From Cupriavidus basilensis OR16 (GTDB lineage: Bacteria > Pseudomonadota > Gammaproteobacteria > Burkholderiales > Burkholderiaceae), in contig NZ_AHJE01000044.1 in NCBI RefSeq assembly GCF_000243095.1, positions 124,001 to 188,000 on the forward strand: a DNA stretch of 64,000 bases, written 5' to 3'. Below the pieces are notes generated by a model. The model was not told the origin of the DNA, ran no database searches, and saw nothing but the letters and a program-made list of their open reading frames with translations. The number at the start of each line of letters is the position of its first letter. The first letter of the stretch is position 1. Shown piece by piece: positions 33,279 to 42,922 of the stretch. A program made the position numbers and the translations under genes.

Positions 33279-33721
33279 GGTTACGTATCCTCGATGAATA
33301 CTGCCTACTTGAATAGCACCCGAGACTTTGGAAGGTCCGGCGTGAAAAGTCCGAGGCAGTTGTCAACAGAAACGAGAGGAGCGGTATGCTCGTTGACGGA
33401 GTCGTCCCGGAACTTTGTATCCAAATCTGTCCGCAGGGAGTCGGCACCGGCAGTGTGTCTCCTTGTACGGCAATTGACGGCAGGCGGGGGTGAGCAGTTG
33501 GGGAAAGCGGCTTCATCAGTCAGGATGCGGCTCATCGAAGCTACGGCCCAACTTCCGTCGAGGCGGTGTTCGGACAAGTCGTTGGGATACTGCAGGAGAC
33601 TGCCGCACCGTCGATGGCGGCGAGAGCGCCGCCGAGCGCTCCGATGATTGCAGTCGCTTCATTTCAAATATCTAGCTTTTCGTTGGCGTAATTGTATTGC
33701 CCCGCAGCATCTCGGGGGAAA
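33279..33721. other. gap between efflux operon and WRER gene
   Basis: 443 bases. Short open frames exist on both strands but none has a ribosome site, a signal or a family resemblance. A small CCCCG ... CGGGG hairpin lies near 33700, just after the RND stop. The sequence is lower in GC than its neighbours. I see no gene. Confidence 0.45.
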
Positions 33722-36700
33722 TCAGCCGGTCGCTTTCATTGAGCTAGGTTCAAATCTGCCGAAGCGAAGCGCCAGGGTCGGCAATACCAGCAGGTTCAGC
33801 ACGGTCGAGGTGAAGAGGCCACCCAGAATGACAATCGCCATCGGCCCCTCGACCTCGTTACCCGGCTCACCGGACTGGAGCGCCAGTGGTAACAGGCCCA
33901 GCCCGGTAACGAGCGCTGTCATAAGAATGGGCGCAAGCCGCTCAGTCGCTCCCAACGTTGCCGTCTCCAAATTCCACGCGTGGCCCTCGACCCGCACCAG
34001 ATGTTGGTAATGGGAGATGAGCATGATTGAGTTGCGCAATGTAATACCGAACAGGGTCACAAAGCCGACCATCGACCCTAGTGACAGCAGTCCGCCCGTG
34101 GCAAATACCGTAAGCGCGCCGCCCACCAGCGCGAACGGCAGATTCGCCATGACGAGGACCAGGCCGCGCCAGCTGCGCAGTGCCAGATAGACGAGCAGGC
34201 CGATGCTGGCGGCCGCGAGGGCGAAATAGACCAACAAGTCTCGCTGTGCTTGCGTTTGGGCCTGCGCCTCGCCCGACAAGGCGAAGTAATAGCCCTTCGG
34301 AAACTTCACGTCCGCGGCAATGCGGCGCTGGGCCTCGCTGACAAACTGACCGAGCGAACGACCGTTGAGATGCGCGGTCACGGTCTGCAACCGTTGGCCG
34401 CCATCGTGCAGGATGAGGTAGCGGCCCGTCGTTTGCGAGATGTCCGCAAGGCGGCCTAGCGGCATCATGACGCCATCGGCATTGCGCAGCGGCAACTCGC
34501 CCACCTGAGCCGGCGTACGGCGAGCTTCGCTGGCGAGCACCACGGCCACATTGAAGACGGCACTTGCTTCATAGACCTGGGCGACTTCGGCGCTCTGGTA
34601 AGCAGTCTGGATGGTTTCCATCACGTCCAGCGGCGCAAAGCCCCAGCGGGTCAGCTGGTCCTGCCGCAGACGGATGGTCAGTTGGGGGATTTCGGGAGGC
34701 GACTGTAGCGTCACCCCAGCCGCCCCCGGGACGGCACTGAGCGCGCGCGACACCTGCCGCGCCAGGCCGTCCAGGATATCGAGGTCATTGCCGAACACGT
34801 TGACGATGACCGGTGCCGTGTAGCCGGAAATGGTTTCCTGGACGCGTTCGGTCAGAAAGGTCTCGGTCGCAAAGGTCAAGCCGGGAAAGCCCGCCATCTT
34901 GTCCCGCAAATCGGCCAGCGTCTGTTCCTGCGCCTCCGCATCCAAGCCAGGCTTGAGGTCGATTTCGAACTCGCTATATTGCGGGCCGAAGACATCGATG
35001 CCGCGCGCGGTTCGTCCAACCCGTTGTGCCACGCTTCGTATGTTCGGCACTTCCAGTAGCGCATGACTGACGCGTTCCCCGATACGCACCGATTCCTGCA
35101 ATGACGTGCCCGGTGCCGCCTGCATGTGGGCGATGAAATGCCCTTCGCGCAGCTCCGGCAGAAACTCCGTGCTGAAGAAGGGAAGCGTTGCCAGGGTCGC
35201 CAGCACCAGGCCGCAGAATGCCACGACCACGGCAACCCAGTGCCGCTCAACATGGGTGAGGATGGCTGCGTAACGGGCCTTGAGCCAAAGGTAGACGCGG
35301 GGCTCCTCCGCGTCGCTGGTACGGTTGGCCAGCAATGCATAGCACAGCGCCGGGGTCAGCGTGAGTGCGACCACCAGCGACGACATGATGGCTAGGATAT
35401 AGGCCATTCCGAGTGGCGCGAACAGTCTGCCGGCAACGCCGGACAAGCTCACCACCGGCAAGAAGACTGCGGCGACGGTAAATGTTGCGTATATCACCGC
35501 GCTTCGCACCTCGGTGGATGCATTGACGACCACCCTGATGGCGGGCAGCGGCGTCGCCAAGTGGCGGTTTTCGCGCAGGCGACGGTAAATGTTCTCGACG
35601 TCGATGATGGCATCGTCCACCACCTCGCCAAGCGCGATGGCCAGTCCTCCCAGCGTCATCGTGTTCAGCGCAACGCCGAAGTGATGCAGTACCACGACGG
35701 CGGCGAGCAGCGAGAGCGGGATGGCGGTGGCGGAGATGAAGGCGGTGCGTATGTTGAAGAGAAAGAGGAATAGGACGCTGACCACCAGCGCCGCCCCCAC
35801 CACGAGCGCCGTGCGCAAGTGGTCGGTCGAGGCGTCGATGAAATTGGCGGGCCTGAAGATGTCAGCGTGGAGCTGGATACCATTGGCCGCCAGCACCGGC
35901 TGCAAGGTTTCCAGCGCTGCCTCTACGTTCCGGGTCACCGATATGGTATCGGCGCCGTACTGGTTGCTGACCATCAGCACCACGCCTGGCTTGCCCTGTA
36001 CGTTGGCGCCGCTGACCGGCAATTCCTGGCCAAGTACGACCTCGCCGACATCCGCGAGCCGGACCACGGCCCCGTTCCTCTGCAGCAGGACAACCTGGCC
36101 CAACTGCTCGGCGGCCGTGGTCTGGCCAACGGTATTGAGCACGATGCGCTGGTTCGGGGTTTCAAGCACGCCCGCGCCACGGATGCCTGTTGCGCGTTGC
36201 GTCGCGCTGACCACGTCATGCAGGGATAGGCCAAGCCGAATCAGTTTCTGCGGGTCGACCTGTACCTGGTATTGCTTGACTTCGCCGCCATAGATGCTCA
36301 CGTCCGAGACCCCGGCACGGCTCAGCAGCCGGGGTTTAAGCGTCCATTCGGCGAACGTGCGCAGCTCCATCGGCGAACGCGTGTCCGACGTCAGTCCTAT
36401 CCCAAGCACAATGCTGGTCGCCGAGCTCAGCGGGGTCATTTTCGGCGCGCGTACTCCCGCCGGTAGCTCGCCCGTGAGGGTCGCCAACTGCTCCGCCACC
36501 AACTGCCGGGCGCGGCGGATATCGGTCTGGCCATGGAACGTCAGGGTAACGACCGATACCCCCTGTATCGATTGGGACCGCATGGATTCGAGCCCAATCG
36601 AGCCGCCCAAGGCGTTCTCAACGCGCTGTGTGACCAGCAGTTCGACTTGCTCCGCGGAGAGCCCGGGGGCTTCCGTCTGGACGGTAACGAGCGGTGGCGT

Positions 36701-36826
36701 GAATTCCGGAAAGACGTCGAGCTTGCTCTGGAACAAGGCATAGGTGCCGTAGCCCAGGAGCAAGCAGGCGAGCGCAAAGATGACACCGCGAAGGCGGACC
36801 GAGAAGTCGGCAATGGAAGTAAGCAT
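33722..36826 (-). CDS. heavy-metal RND efflux pump (CzcA/CusA family)
   Basis: A 1034-residue inner-membrane proton/metal antiporter with the duplicated six-helix RND architecture. The N-terminus (FSVRLRGVIFALACLLLGYG) and periplasmic DVFPEFTPPLVTVQTEAPGLS are typical of the HME branch. The key motif in helix 4 reads GEVVDDAIIDVEN: it keeps the first Asp of the proton relay but differs from CzcA (VDGAVV) and CusA (IDAAIV), so the ion is uncertain. It is the last of three minus-strand genes (outer-membrane factor, fusion protein, pump), with 6 bases to the fusion protein. The divergent two-component system at 39558 is the likely regulator. Confidence 0.92.
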   Translation of the reverse strand: MLTSIADFSVRLRGVIFALACLLLGYGTYALFQSKLDVFPEFTPPLVTVQTEAPGLSAEQVELLVTQRVENALGGSIGLESMRSQSIQGVSVVTLTFHGQTDIRRARQLVAEQLATLTGELPAGVRAPKMTPLSSATSIVLGIGLTSDTRSPMELRTFAEWTLKPRLLSRAGVSDVSIYGGEVKQYQVQVDPQKLIRLGLSLHDVVSATQRATGIRGAGVLETPNQRIVLNTVGQTTAAEQLGQVVLLQRNGAVVRLADVGEVVLGQELPVSGANVQGKPGVVLMVSNQYGADTISVTRNVEAALETLQPVLAANGIQLHADIFRPANFIDASTDHLRTALVVGAALVVSVLFLFLFNIRTAFISATAIPLSLLAAVVVLHHFGVALNTMTLGGLAIALGEVVDDAIIDVENIYRRLRENRHLATPLPAIRVVVNASTEVRSAVIYATFTVAAVFLPVVSLSGVAGRLFAPLGMAYILAIMSSLVVALTLTPALCYALLANRTSDAEEPRVYLWLKARYAAILTHVERHWVAVVVAFCGLVLATLATLPFFSTEFLPELREGHFIAHMQAAPGTSLQESVRIGERVSHALLEVPNIRSVAQRVGRTARGIDVFGPQYSEFEIDLKPGLDAEAQEQTLADLRDKMAGFPGLTFATETFLTERVQETISGYTAPVIVNVFGNDLDILDGLARQVSRALSAVPGAAGVTLQSPPEIPQLTIRLRQDQLTRWGFAPLDVMETIQTAYQSAEVAQVYEASAVFNVAVVLASEARRTPAQVGELPLRNADGVMMPLGRLADISQTTGRYLILHDGGQRLQTVTAHLNGRSLGQFVSEAQRRIAADVKFPKGYYFALSGEAQAQTQAQRDLLVYFALAAASIGLLVYLALRSWRGLVLVMANLPFALVGGALTVFATGGLLSLGSMVGFVTLFGITLRNSIMLISHYQHLVRVEGHAWNLETATLGATERLAPILMTALVTGLGLLPLALQSGEPGNEVEGPMAIVILGGLFTSTVLNLLVLPTLALRFGRFEPSSMKATG

Positions 36827-36832
36827 CTGGGG

Positions 36833-37903
36833 TCAGCGTGCGTCGTTGCCTTGCTGGCTGGCCAGCTGCGCTCGGGATTCTTCGGAAAGCAATAGCTGTG
36901 CGCCCCGCACCACGACCCGTTCGGCGGGCTTGAATCCTTCGGTGACGACAAAGTCTCCATCTTGGGGCGCGCGCGGGTCGACCGGCCGGCGCTGGAAGTG
37001 TGTGTTATCGGACTGGACATAGGCCCAGGGTTGACCGCCGTACCAGACGATGGCGCCGGCGGGCACCAGCAGGCCGCTGTCTGGTCCCGGCGCAATAGCA
37101 ACGTGGGCGGTGACGCGCGTGCCGGTAGCAAGGGGGGCCATGGCGCGATAGAAGTAGGCTTGTCCCAGGATGCCGGGGTCGACCTGGGGCGAAGGCGAAA
37201 TCAGGCGAGCGTCGAATGCGGGGAACCCATCCGTCGTCACTTTCAAGCGCGTGGGGGCCGCAGCGGATAGTCCGGCCGGCAGGACGACGCGCAGCAACAC
37301 TTCGCGGCGCGCCACCAACGGGGCCAGCTCCGCGGACTCGGGCGTCGAAGCCCAGGCCGACAGGGCTGGCCCGAACTGCTGCCTAGCCGCGCTGGCAAGC
37401 GCAGCGATCCCCGCGCGCGCCGCATTGCATCTTGCCCTCGCGGCGGCAAGTGCCGCGTGCGCTGCCTCCACAGTCTTGAGCGATACATTGCCTGCATCCG
37501 CATTGAGGGTCTGGAGCCGATCATAGTCAGCGCGCGACGCGTCAAGCGCAGCCTGGGCGGCGTTCAGGTCTGCAAGGCCGGCGGCATGGCGGCTTGCCAT
37601 TTCCACCAGGGGTTGCAAGTCGAGAACGATGCCATAGGCGGCCGGGCCGCTCGTCGCGCTAGCAGGCGGTGCCAGCGCATCAACCTGGAAGCCGCTGCGC
37701 GCTTGCATCGCTGCGTCGACCATCAGCGTGGTGAAGCCATTCGTCATCGTGATGCGCACCGCGCTCGGGACCGGCGCCTCGCGTTGCGCTTCCTTGTCCT
37801 GCTCGCCCTTGCTCAGCAGGAAGCCGCCCAGCACAAGCGCGGCCAGAAGTGCTGGCGACAAGAGCAGGATGCCCTTGAGTATCGTGTTTCTGATCATGGT
37901 CAT
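36833..37903 (-). CDS. RND membrane fusion protein (periplasmic adaptor)
   Basis: A 356-residue adaptor beginning MTMIRNTILKGILLLSPALLAAL, whose ATG overlaps the natural stop of the outer-membrane factor (ATGA). A membrane anchor is followed by a lipoyl/hairpin region with a coiled coil (DLNAAQAALDASRADYDRLQ, ETVEAAHAAL-like segment) and beta-barrel and membrane-proximal blocks (VPAGAIVWYGGQPWAYVQ, FKPAERVVVRGAQLLLSEE). It links pump and outer-membrane channel. Because of the frameshift in the preceding gene, its frame reads through into that gene; the true start is at 37903. Confidence 0.85.
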   Translation of the reverse strand: MTMIRNTILKGILLLSPALLAALVLGGFLLSKGEQDKEAQREAPVPSAVRITMTNGFTTLMVDAAMQARSGFQVDALAPPASATSGPAAYGIVLDLQPLVEMASRHAAGLADLNAAQAALDASRADYDRLQTLNADAGNVSLKTVEAAHAALAAARARCNAARAGIAALASAARQQFGPALSAWASTPESAELAPLVARREVLLRVVLPAGLSAAAPTRLKVTTDGFPAFDARLISPSPQVDPGILGQAYFYRAMAPLATGTRVTAHVAIAPGPDSGLLVPAGAIVWYGGQPWAYVQSDNTHFQRRPVDPRAPQDGDFVVTEGFKPAERVVVRGAQLLLSEESRAQLASQQGNDAR

Positions 37904-39316
37904 TGGACCCAGTCGTTCGGATTGGCGCTCGCATCGCGCTCGGAGAGTGGACGCTCGATGGCATCTTCCAGCCGACCGATGGCCTGCTGCATTTGGAGTT
38001 CGGCGTCTTGCCAACGCCATCCGGTCGGTCTGGCCTGCTTCGAAGGAACGTTGTGCCCCGAGGAGCTGGATGCCTTGCAAACGGACCTGCTCTTCATTCC
38101 GTGTCACGATGCCATGCGTGGCTTGATAGGCTGCGACGGCACCATCGATTTCACCCATTGCCTGGGATTCAAGCCGTTTTACCTGGGCCTCTGCCTCCAG
38201 TCGCCGAGCCCGCGCCTCCGCGATGGGCCCCTCATTGCGATTGAAAATTGGCAGCATGAGATTGGTAAAGTCGAAGCCAAGCTTGCGCAGGCCCTGGTCA
38301 AAGGTATAGCCCGGGCCAAGATGTATGTCTGGATATTGCTTGGCTACTTCCAGCTGCAACGCGGCTTGACTGGCTTCATATTGCGCTAGCCCAGACCGCA
38401 CATCGGCCCGGTTCAGCAAGGCCTGCAGCCGGATTTCCGGGACCGGAACCGATGCGTATGGCTTTTCGAAATCCGCAAGGTCGATATCCAGGCCATCGAG
38501 CACGCCCGGCCGTAGCCCGAGGACATTGGCCACTTGGACTGTGGCGGCTGACGCCTGCCGCTGCGCATTCAGCAAATCCGCCTGAGCCTGGATGAGAGCC
38601 AGACGCTGCTGATTCAGCTCCCATGCGGAGGCGTCGCCGAGGCGGACCCGCTTCTCCAGCATCGCATTCAGACGTTGGTCCAGCGCCAACTGCTGTTTAA
38701 GGAGCTTCGTCCGCGAATTTGCAAACCAGAGATTCAATAGCTGAGTCCGTAGCTGGCTTCGCACGCTCCAGGCAATATTGGCGACGTCCAGGCGCGCCGC
38801 ACTGGCGAAATGGGTAGCCTGGTCGATGCGGTAGCCGCGCTTGCCGGCAGTCTGAATCGGGATGTCCAGCGCAATACCGAGTGTCCATGGCGAGTCTCCG
38901 CCCCGGGGATTCAGGGTGTGTTGAGATGGCAACTGCAGCGACGGATTCGGGCGCTGCGCCGCGGTCTGTATGCTGGCTTCGGTGGTCGCCAGTCTGGCAC
39001 GCGCGATGTCCAGGTCCGCGTTGAAGTAGAAGGCCGCCAGCGTTAGGGTATCCAGGTTCCAGCGGGGTGGTGGCCAGTCTGAGCTTGCGCGCATGGCATG
39101 CCGCGCAATGAAGTCGCGCAAGTCCGCCGAGGCCAGAGAACGCTCGTTAATCGTGTCGGCAATCGAGCTGGCAGAGATTGGGCGTGCGTCATAGTGGTCG
39201 AACGCGCAGGCTGACAGGGTCGCGCAGCAGACAGGGAGGAGCCATGCCCGAGACGAGGCTAGAATCCAGGGCGTCAAGCCCGGTCTTGCCGTCAGCGTGG
39301 CATTTTCGGCATGCAT
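37900..39316 (-). pseudogene. outer-membrane efflux factor (CzcC/TolC-like), 1-bp frameshift
   Basis: Starts with a signal/lipobox-like LSAC and covers two outer-membrane efflux repeats (FNADLDIARARLATTEASIQ, RADVRSGLAQYEASQAALQLEVAKQYP, IAEARARRLEAEAQV). Near 38020 the frame reads MALARRRTPN. Dropping one A from GGCAAGACG gives ALADAELQMQQAIGRLEDAIERPLSE and a normal C-terminus with TGA at 37900, overlapping the adaptor start. So about 40 residues at the C-terminus are out of frame, and as read the gene runs on into the adaptor (827 codons). It may be a true mutation or a sequence error; if true, the channel loses only its tail. Confidence 0.7.
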
Positions 39317-39439
39317 TCCTCGGCTCCTCTAGTCGATTTCCGCAGACCAGTTCAGACCCACATGGGGTGAACGGCTGTTGGTCTGGGGATAGTGTTTGGC
39401 AACAAACAGGGGCGAGGATAGGCAGCGAAAATTAGCGGG

Positions 39440-39502
39440 GACTTAGCAGATTCAAGTCGAAGTGACTTATGCGGCAATCGTCGCTAAGTCTCCGCTAAGT
39501 CT
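39440..39502. promoter_or_regulatory. repeated CTAAGTC motifs in the divergent efflux promoter
   Basis: CGCTAAGTCT occurs at 39482-39491 and again at 39493-39502, an 11-base direct repeat as expected for an OmpR/PhoB-type regulator. Further half sites in the other orientation, GACTTAG and GACTTAT, lie at about 39438-39470. The set sits between the leftward efflux genes and the rightward two-component genes, 56-120 bases before the regulator start, and is the best candidate binding site for it. Confidence 0.6.
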
Positions 39503-39557
39503 TCACTGACACGCTGCGCACGGGCATGCAGGGACAAGCAACTGAAATAGGAAGCGG

Positions 39558-40220
39558 ATGCGAACGCTACTGGTTGAAGATGACCCCCTTATCGGGGAGG
39601 CCATTTGCCAGACTCTCCGGGACGCGGGCTATGCCGTGGACTGGACAACGGATGGCCGCCAGGCCGCTACGGCGCTACGCACCCAGCGCTACGAGGTGGT
39701 TCTGCTGGACTTGGGGCTTCCCGGAAAGGATGGCCTCGAGGTGCTACGCGAGGCACGCAGGAACGGAAATGCCGTGCCGGTCCTCGTTATCACGGCGCGC
39801 AGCGCGGTGGAAGACCGCATTGCTGGCCTGGACCTCGGCGCGGACGACTATCTGGTGAAGCCGTTTCATGTCGGGGAGTTGCTGGCCCGACTCCGCGCAC
39901 TCACGCGGCGGCAAGGCCAAGAGGTTTCCTCAGTCCTTCGAAACGGCGCGCTCGCGCTGGACCAGGCGAGTCACGAGGTCTGGTACCAGGGAATCCAACG
40001 TCAGCTATCGGCTCGCGAATTTGCGCTCTTGCGTGAATTCCTGCTCCGCCCCGGAGTCATCCTCTCCCGCAATGAGCTCGAAGAGCGCATCTACGGTTGG
40101 AACGAGGAGGTCGAAAGCAATGCCGTCGAGTTCCTTCTCCACGGGGTCAGGAAGAAACTTGACGCGGGTGTCATCAAGAATATCAGGGGGGTGGGATGGA
40201 TGGTGCCAAAGGCGGAGTGA
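39558..40220 (+). CDS. OmpR/PhoB-family response regulator of metal efflux
   Basis: A 220-residue regulator with an intact receiver: EDD at 7-9, acceptor Asp51 in LLDLGLPG, Thr in VITAR and Lys in DDYLVKPF. The C-terminal winged helix (LSAREFALLREFLLRPG, then ELEERIYGWNEEVESNAVEFLLHGVRKKL) is of the QseB/IrlR/CzcR type. Its end overlaps the kinase start by 25 bases, so the two are translated together. It is transcribed away from the RND efflux genes and probably activates them in response to periplasmic metal. Confidence 0.92.
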   Translation: MRTLLVEDDPLIGEAICQTLRDAGYAVDWTTDGRQAATALRTQRYEVVLLDLGLPGKDGLEVLREARRNGNAVPVLVITARSAVEDRIAGLDLGADDYLVKPFHVGELLARLRALTRRQGQEVSSVLRNGALALDQASHEVWYQGIQRQLSAREFALLREFLLRPGVILSRNELEERIYGWNEEVESNAVEFLLHGVRKKLDAGVIKNIRGVGWMVPKAE

Positions 40221-41548
40221 ACCGGTCACTTCTATGGATGTTGTCCGTCTCCATCTGCGGCACGATTCTGGTCATTGGACTCGTGGCAGCGGCGGCGTCG
40301 TTCTGGTTCGCCTTTGAGGAGGCGCGCGACCTGCAGGACGACGAACTGAGGGAGATAGCCTGGCTAGTCTCACCGGGCGATGCCAAGGTTCTGTCTTCAC
40401 AAGGAGGGTTTAAGCAGGCCGATGAGCCCGGGATGCGCATCTGGGTGCTCAAGGTATCCAAGCTAGCCACCCGATTGGTCACACCAGACCTGACGCTGAC
40501 CCTGCCGGGCGAACTATCCGATGGTCTGCACACTATTGATTCGCACGGGGAATCGTGGCGCATCTACATCAGGCCGATGAGTGCGGAATACGGCCTGGCC
40601 GTCGCGCAGCGAACGTCGGCGCGAGACGAGATTGCGCGTGACAGTGCACTGCGCACTCTGATTCCGCTGCTGGCCGTGATACCTGTCCTGATAATCCTGG
40701 CCGGAATTCTTATCCGAATTCTGCTACGGAAAGTGCAGCAGCTCTCTGCCGAGGTCGACAGGAGGGGAGACACGGATTTGGCGCCACTTGTCGCGGAGGG
40801 GGCGCCGTCGGAAATCCTGCCGTTTGTCAGTTCGACAAACCGGCTGCTTGGGCGGCTGCAGTCGGCAATTTCGCAGCAACGCCAGTTCGTCGCCGATGCG
40901 GCGCACGAACTGCGCTCGCCGGTGACTGCGATGACGCTGCAGCTCGAGAACGCGATGACTGTGGAGGGCACCAGCGATGCGGTCCTGGCTCGCCTCGCGC
41001 CTCTGGGGAAGAGCATCTCACGCATGCGCTCCCTAGTCGAACAATTGTTGATGTTGGCCGAGCGCGAGGCAGGCCCGCCAACGGTCAGTCACGACATCGA
41101 CGCGAAGGTTGTGGTTATCGACGTTCTTGGGGAGATATTTCCATTCGCGGATTCCAAGGATATTGACCTTGGTTTGGATGTGGGTGAGTCCCTGACGATT
41201 CAAGGGGGTCAAGAGGACTTTCGCGCGCTGGTTCGCAATGCCATCGACAATGCGGTCCTGTACACCCCGCCTGGCGGCAAGGTTGATGTACGACTGTATC
41301 GAGAGGGCAACGCTGCCGTGTTTGAAGTGGAGGACTCTGGGCCGGGCATCCCCCACGAGGAGCTTCCCCGCGTGTTTGACGCGTTCTATCGGGTTGTCGG
41401 GTCGGGGCAGCCGGGGAGTGGGCTTGGGCTGACCATTGTGCGAAGCGCTGCGGCGCGACTTGGAGGCAAGGTCAGTTTGCATACCATCGCGTCGAGGGGA
41501 AAAACGGGGCTTCGTTTTGTCTACGCTCAAGAAGTAGTGGACGCATAG
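40196..41548 (+). CDS. membrane sensor histidine kinase (QseC/CzcS-like)
   Basis: A 450-residue kinase. Two membrane helices lie at about 12-36 and 160-180, bracketing a periplasmic sensor of about 125 residues. HAMP-like sequence follows, then HisKA with the phosphorylated His in FVADAAHELRSPVTAM, and HATPase with N-box NAIDNAVLYTP, DSGPGIP and GSGLGLTIV. It is the partner of the regulator encoded just before it, overlapping by 25 bases. The ATG at 40196 fits the overlap. The sensor has few Cys or His, so the sensed signal is not obvious. Confidence 0.9.
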   Translation: MDGAKGGVNRSLLWMLSVSICGTILVIGLVAAAASFWFAFEEARDLQDDELREIAWLVSPGDAKVLSSQGGFKQADEPGMRIWVLKVSKLATRLVTPDLTLTLPGELSDGLHTIDSHGESWRIYIRPMSAEYGLAVAQRTSARDEIARDSALRTLIPLLAVIPVLIILAGILIRILLRKVQQLSAEVDRRGDTDLAPLVAEGAPSEILPFVSSTNRLLGRLQSAISQQRQFVADAAHELRSPVTAMTLQLENAMTVEGTSDAVLARLAPLGKSISRMRSLVEQLLMLAEREAGPPTVSHDIDAKVVVIDVLGEIFPFADSKDIDLGLDVGESLTIQGGQEDFRALVRNAIDNAVLYTPPGGKVDVRLYREGNAAVFEVEDSGPGIPHEELPRVFDAFYRVVGSGQPGSGLGLTIVRSAAARLGGKVSLHTIASRGKTGLRFVYAQEVVDA

Positions 41549-41707
41549 CGAGGCCCTCCACCTGCACGTTCAAGCTCGCCGGACTTGGGGAAATGAAGGT
41601 CCTCTTTGCCGCGTTTTGACACGGGTTAGCGCTTGTCGCTACACAAGGTGCCATGCCTCCGCGTCCGAAGTGACATGACACACAAGGTGTACATTTAAGC
41701 GTTGGTT

Positions 41708-42445
41708 TTACGGCCGTGCAATCAGTTGATGATGCACGTCGATACCAATCTCACCCCGCATTTTCCCGTGGGTCTTGCCATCTGAGTGGTAGACGACAAG
41801 AACGGCGTTGTTGTGGGTGATTGTCGTCGGTGACACCGTCGTCAAGACCGCCTTGCCTTCGGCATTGGCCACAACATTGTTGTCCGTGCCATTGCCATCC
41901 AGCGGCGTGAAACCAACTGGCTTTTGGTCAAAGTGATTCTCGAACAGGCTGTAGCGGCCGTGTGGCTTCAGACCAGACAGTACCACGGTGACTTTTTCCC
42001 GCCCATTGGGCTGCGGCGTCAGAATGACCTGCCCCTTGGCGCTAAGCCAAGCGCCGAGGGACATATCGAGAGCCTGTCCCGATGCGCTCATGACTGGCAA
42101 GGCCGGTGCGTCAGCAATCAGCGCATTGCGCAAGCCGGCGCTGCGCTTGATACCTTGGGGGCCAACGGCCGCTGGTGCGCCTTGGGCCGCGACAAACACC
42201 TGTGGGTCTAGTGGCGACTTCTGCTGCGTCTCCTTCGAAAAGAAGGCCGCATGTGTTTCAAAGTCCAACATCCGGCTTTCGCTGGCCGCATGGGCTGCCA
42301 TGGACGTCAAACTTCCATGGGTCCGGGCGTGAACTGACGACAGGACCTTGGGCGACCGGTCATCCAGTGTGGCGCGTATGTTTTTATATTCCGATGTTAG
42401 CCACGCAAGCAGCACGAGCCCGATGGCCGTTGTATTGGGGGACAC
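41708..42445 (-). CDS. hypothetical protein of the mer locus
   Basis: A 245-codon frame from a GTG that overlaps the end of the GDCCVxC gene by 49 bases. The C-terminal 130 residues are coherent and look like a secreted beta-rich domain: VTVVLSGLKPHGRYSLFENHFDQ, PLDGNGTDNNVVANAEGKAVLTT and VYHSDGKTHG, ending in IGIDVHHQLIARP. His residues are frequent near the C-terminus. The first 60 residues may not all be translated; a short hydrophobic stretch (AIGLVLLAWL) could be a weak export signal. I do not recognise the family. Co-orientation with merTP suggests a metal-linked envelope role. Confidence 0.55.
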   Translation of the reverse strand: MSPNTTAIGLVLLAWLTSEYKNIRATLDDRSPKVLSSVHARTHGSLTSMAAHAASESRMLDFETHAAFFSKETQQKSPLDPQVFVAAQGAPAAVGPQGIKRSAGLRNALIADAPALPVMSASGQALDMSLGAWLSAKGQVILTPQPNGREKVTVVLSGLKPHGRYSLFENHFDQKPVGFTPLDGNGTDNNVVANAEGKAVLTTVSPTTITHNNAVLVVYHSDGKTHGKMRGEIGIDVHHQLIARP

Positions 42446-42621
42446 TTATTGGTGCCATACGAGCAGAAAACGCAGCAGTCTCCGGCCTTGGGCCTGAGCA
42501 CCGCATTGCATTGCTCGCACTCGTAGAACCACTGGCAAGCGTCGGTTGGCATAGTCTCTGCCTTCGCGTGCCCGCACATGGGGCAGGTAATGATCGACAG
42601 CAGTTCGACGGTGGCCATCAT
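42397..42621 (-). CDS. GDCCVxC-domain protein of the mer operon
   Basis: A 74-residue Cys-rich protein: TCPMCGHAKAE, CEQCNAVLRPKAGDCCVFCSYGT in two pieces, KCPPIQ and a final SCCLRG. Twelve Cys in total. The GDCCVFCSYGT block names a small family found in mercury-resistance operons next to merT and merP. It may handle or buffer Hg(II) in the cytoplasm. The ATG overlaps the stop of merP by a few bases, so translation is coupled. Confidence 0.88.
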   Translation of the reverse strand: MMATVELLSIITCPMCGHAKAETMPTDACQWFYECEQCNAVLRPKAGDCCVFCSYGTNKCPPIQRPSGSCCLRG

Positions 42622-42905
42622 TGCCCCTGCCTGACGGCCGATGGATAGCCGGCATTCGCTGTGGCTGCTGTCAACGCCTGCGGGGACGTCTTGGCAGGGT
42701 CGAACACCACCACGGCACGCTTGGTCTTGTAGTCGACCTTGGCGGAGTCCACGCCTGGCACCTTCTCAAGCGCCACGCGAACCGTAAGCGGGCAAGCCGC
42801 GCAGTACATCTTCTCCACGTCAAGCGTTATCGTGCGCAACCCGGCGGCGAAGGCCGCCGCAGAGGCGATGGCCGCCACGAGCAATAGGATTAGATATCTG
42901 CGCAT
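42618..42905 (-). CDS. merP: periplasmic mercury-binding protein MerP
   Basis: A 95-residue protein with a signal peptide (MRRYLILLLVAAIASAAAFA) and one heavy-metal-associated domain: LDVEKMYCAACPLTVRVALEKVPG contains the CxxC metal site. The domain end SAKVDYKTKRAVVVFDP is typical. It binds Hg(II) in the periplasm and passes it to MerT, encoded 17 bases upstream. It is transcribed from the mer promoter at 43303-43333. Confidence 0.93.
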   Translation of the reverse strand: MRRYLILLLVAAIASAAAFAAGLRTITLDVEKMYCAACPLTVRVALEKVPGVDSAKVDYKTKRAVVVFDPAKTSPQALTAATANAGYPSAVRQGQ

Positions 42906-42922
42906 GGGAATACCTCAATACC

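Noticed and set aside
36833..39316. A genuine outer-membrane factor/adaptor fusion protein
   Set aside because: Dropping one base restores two normal genes with an ATGA overlap, so a frameshift is simpler.
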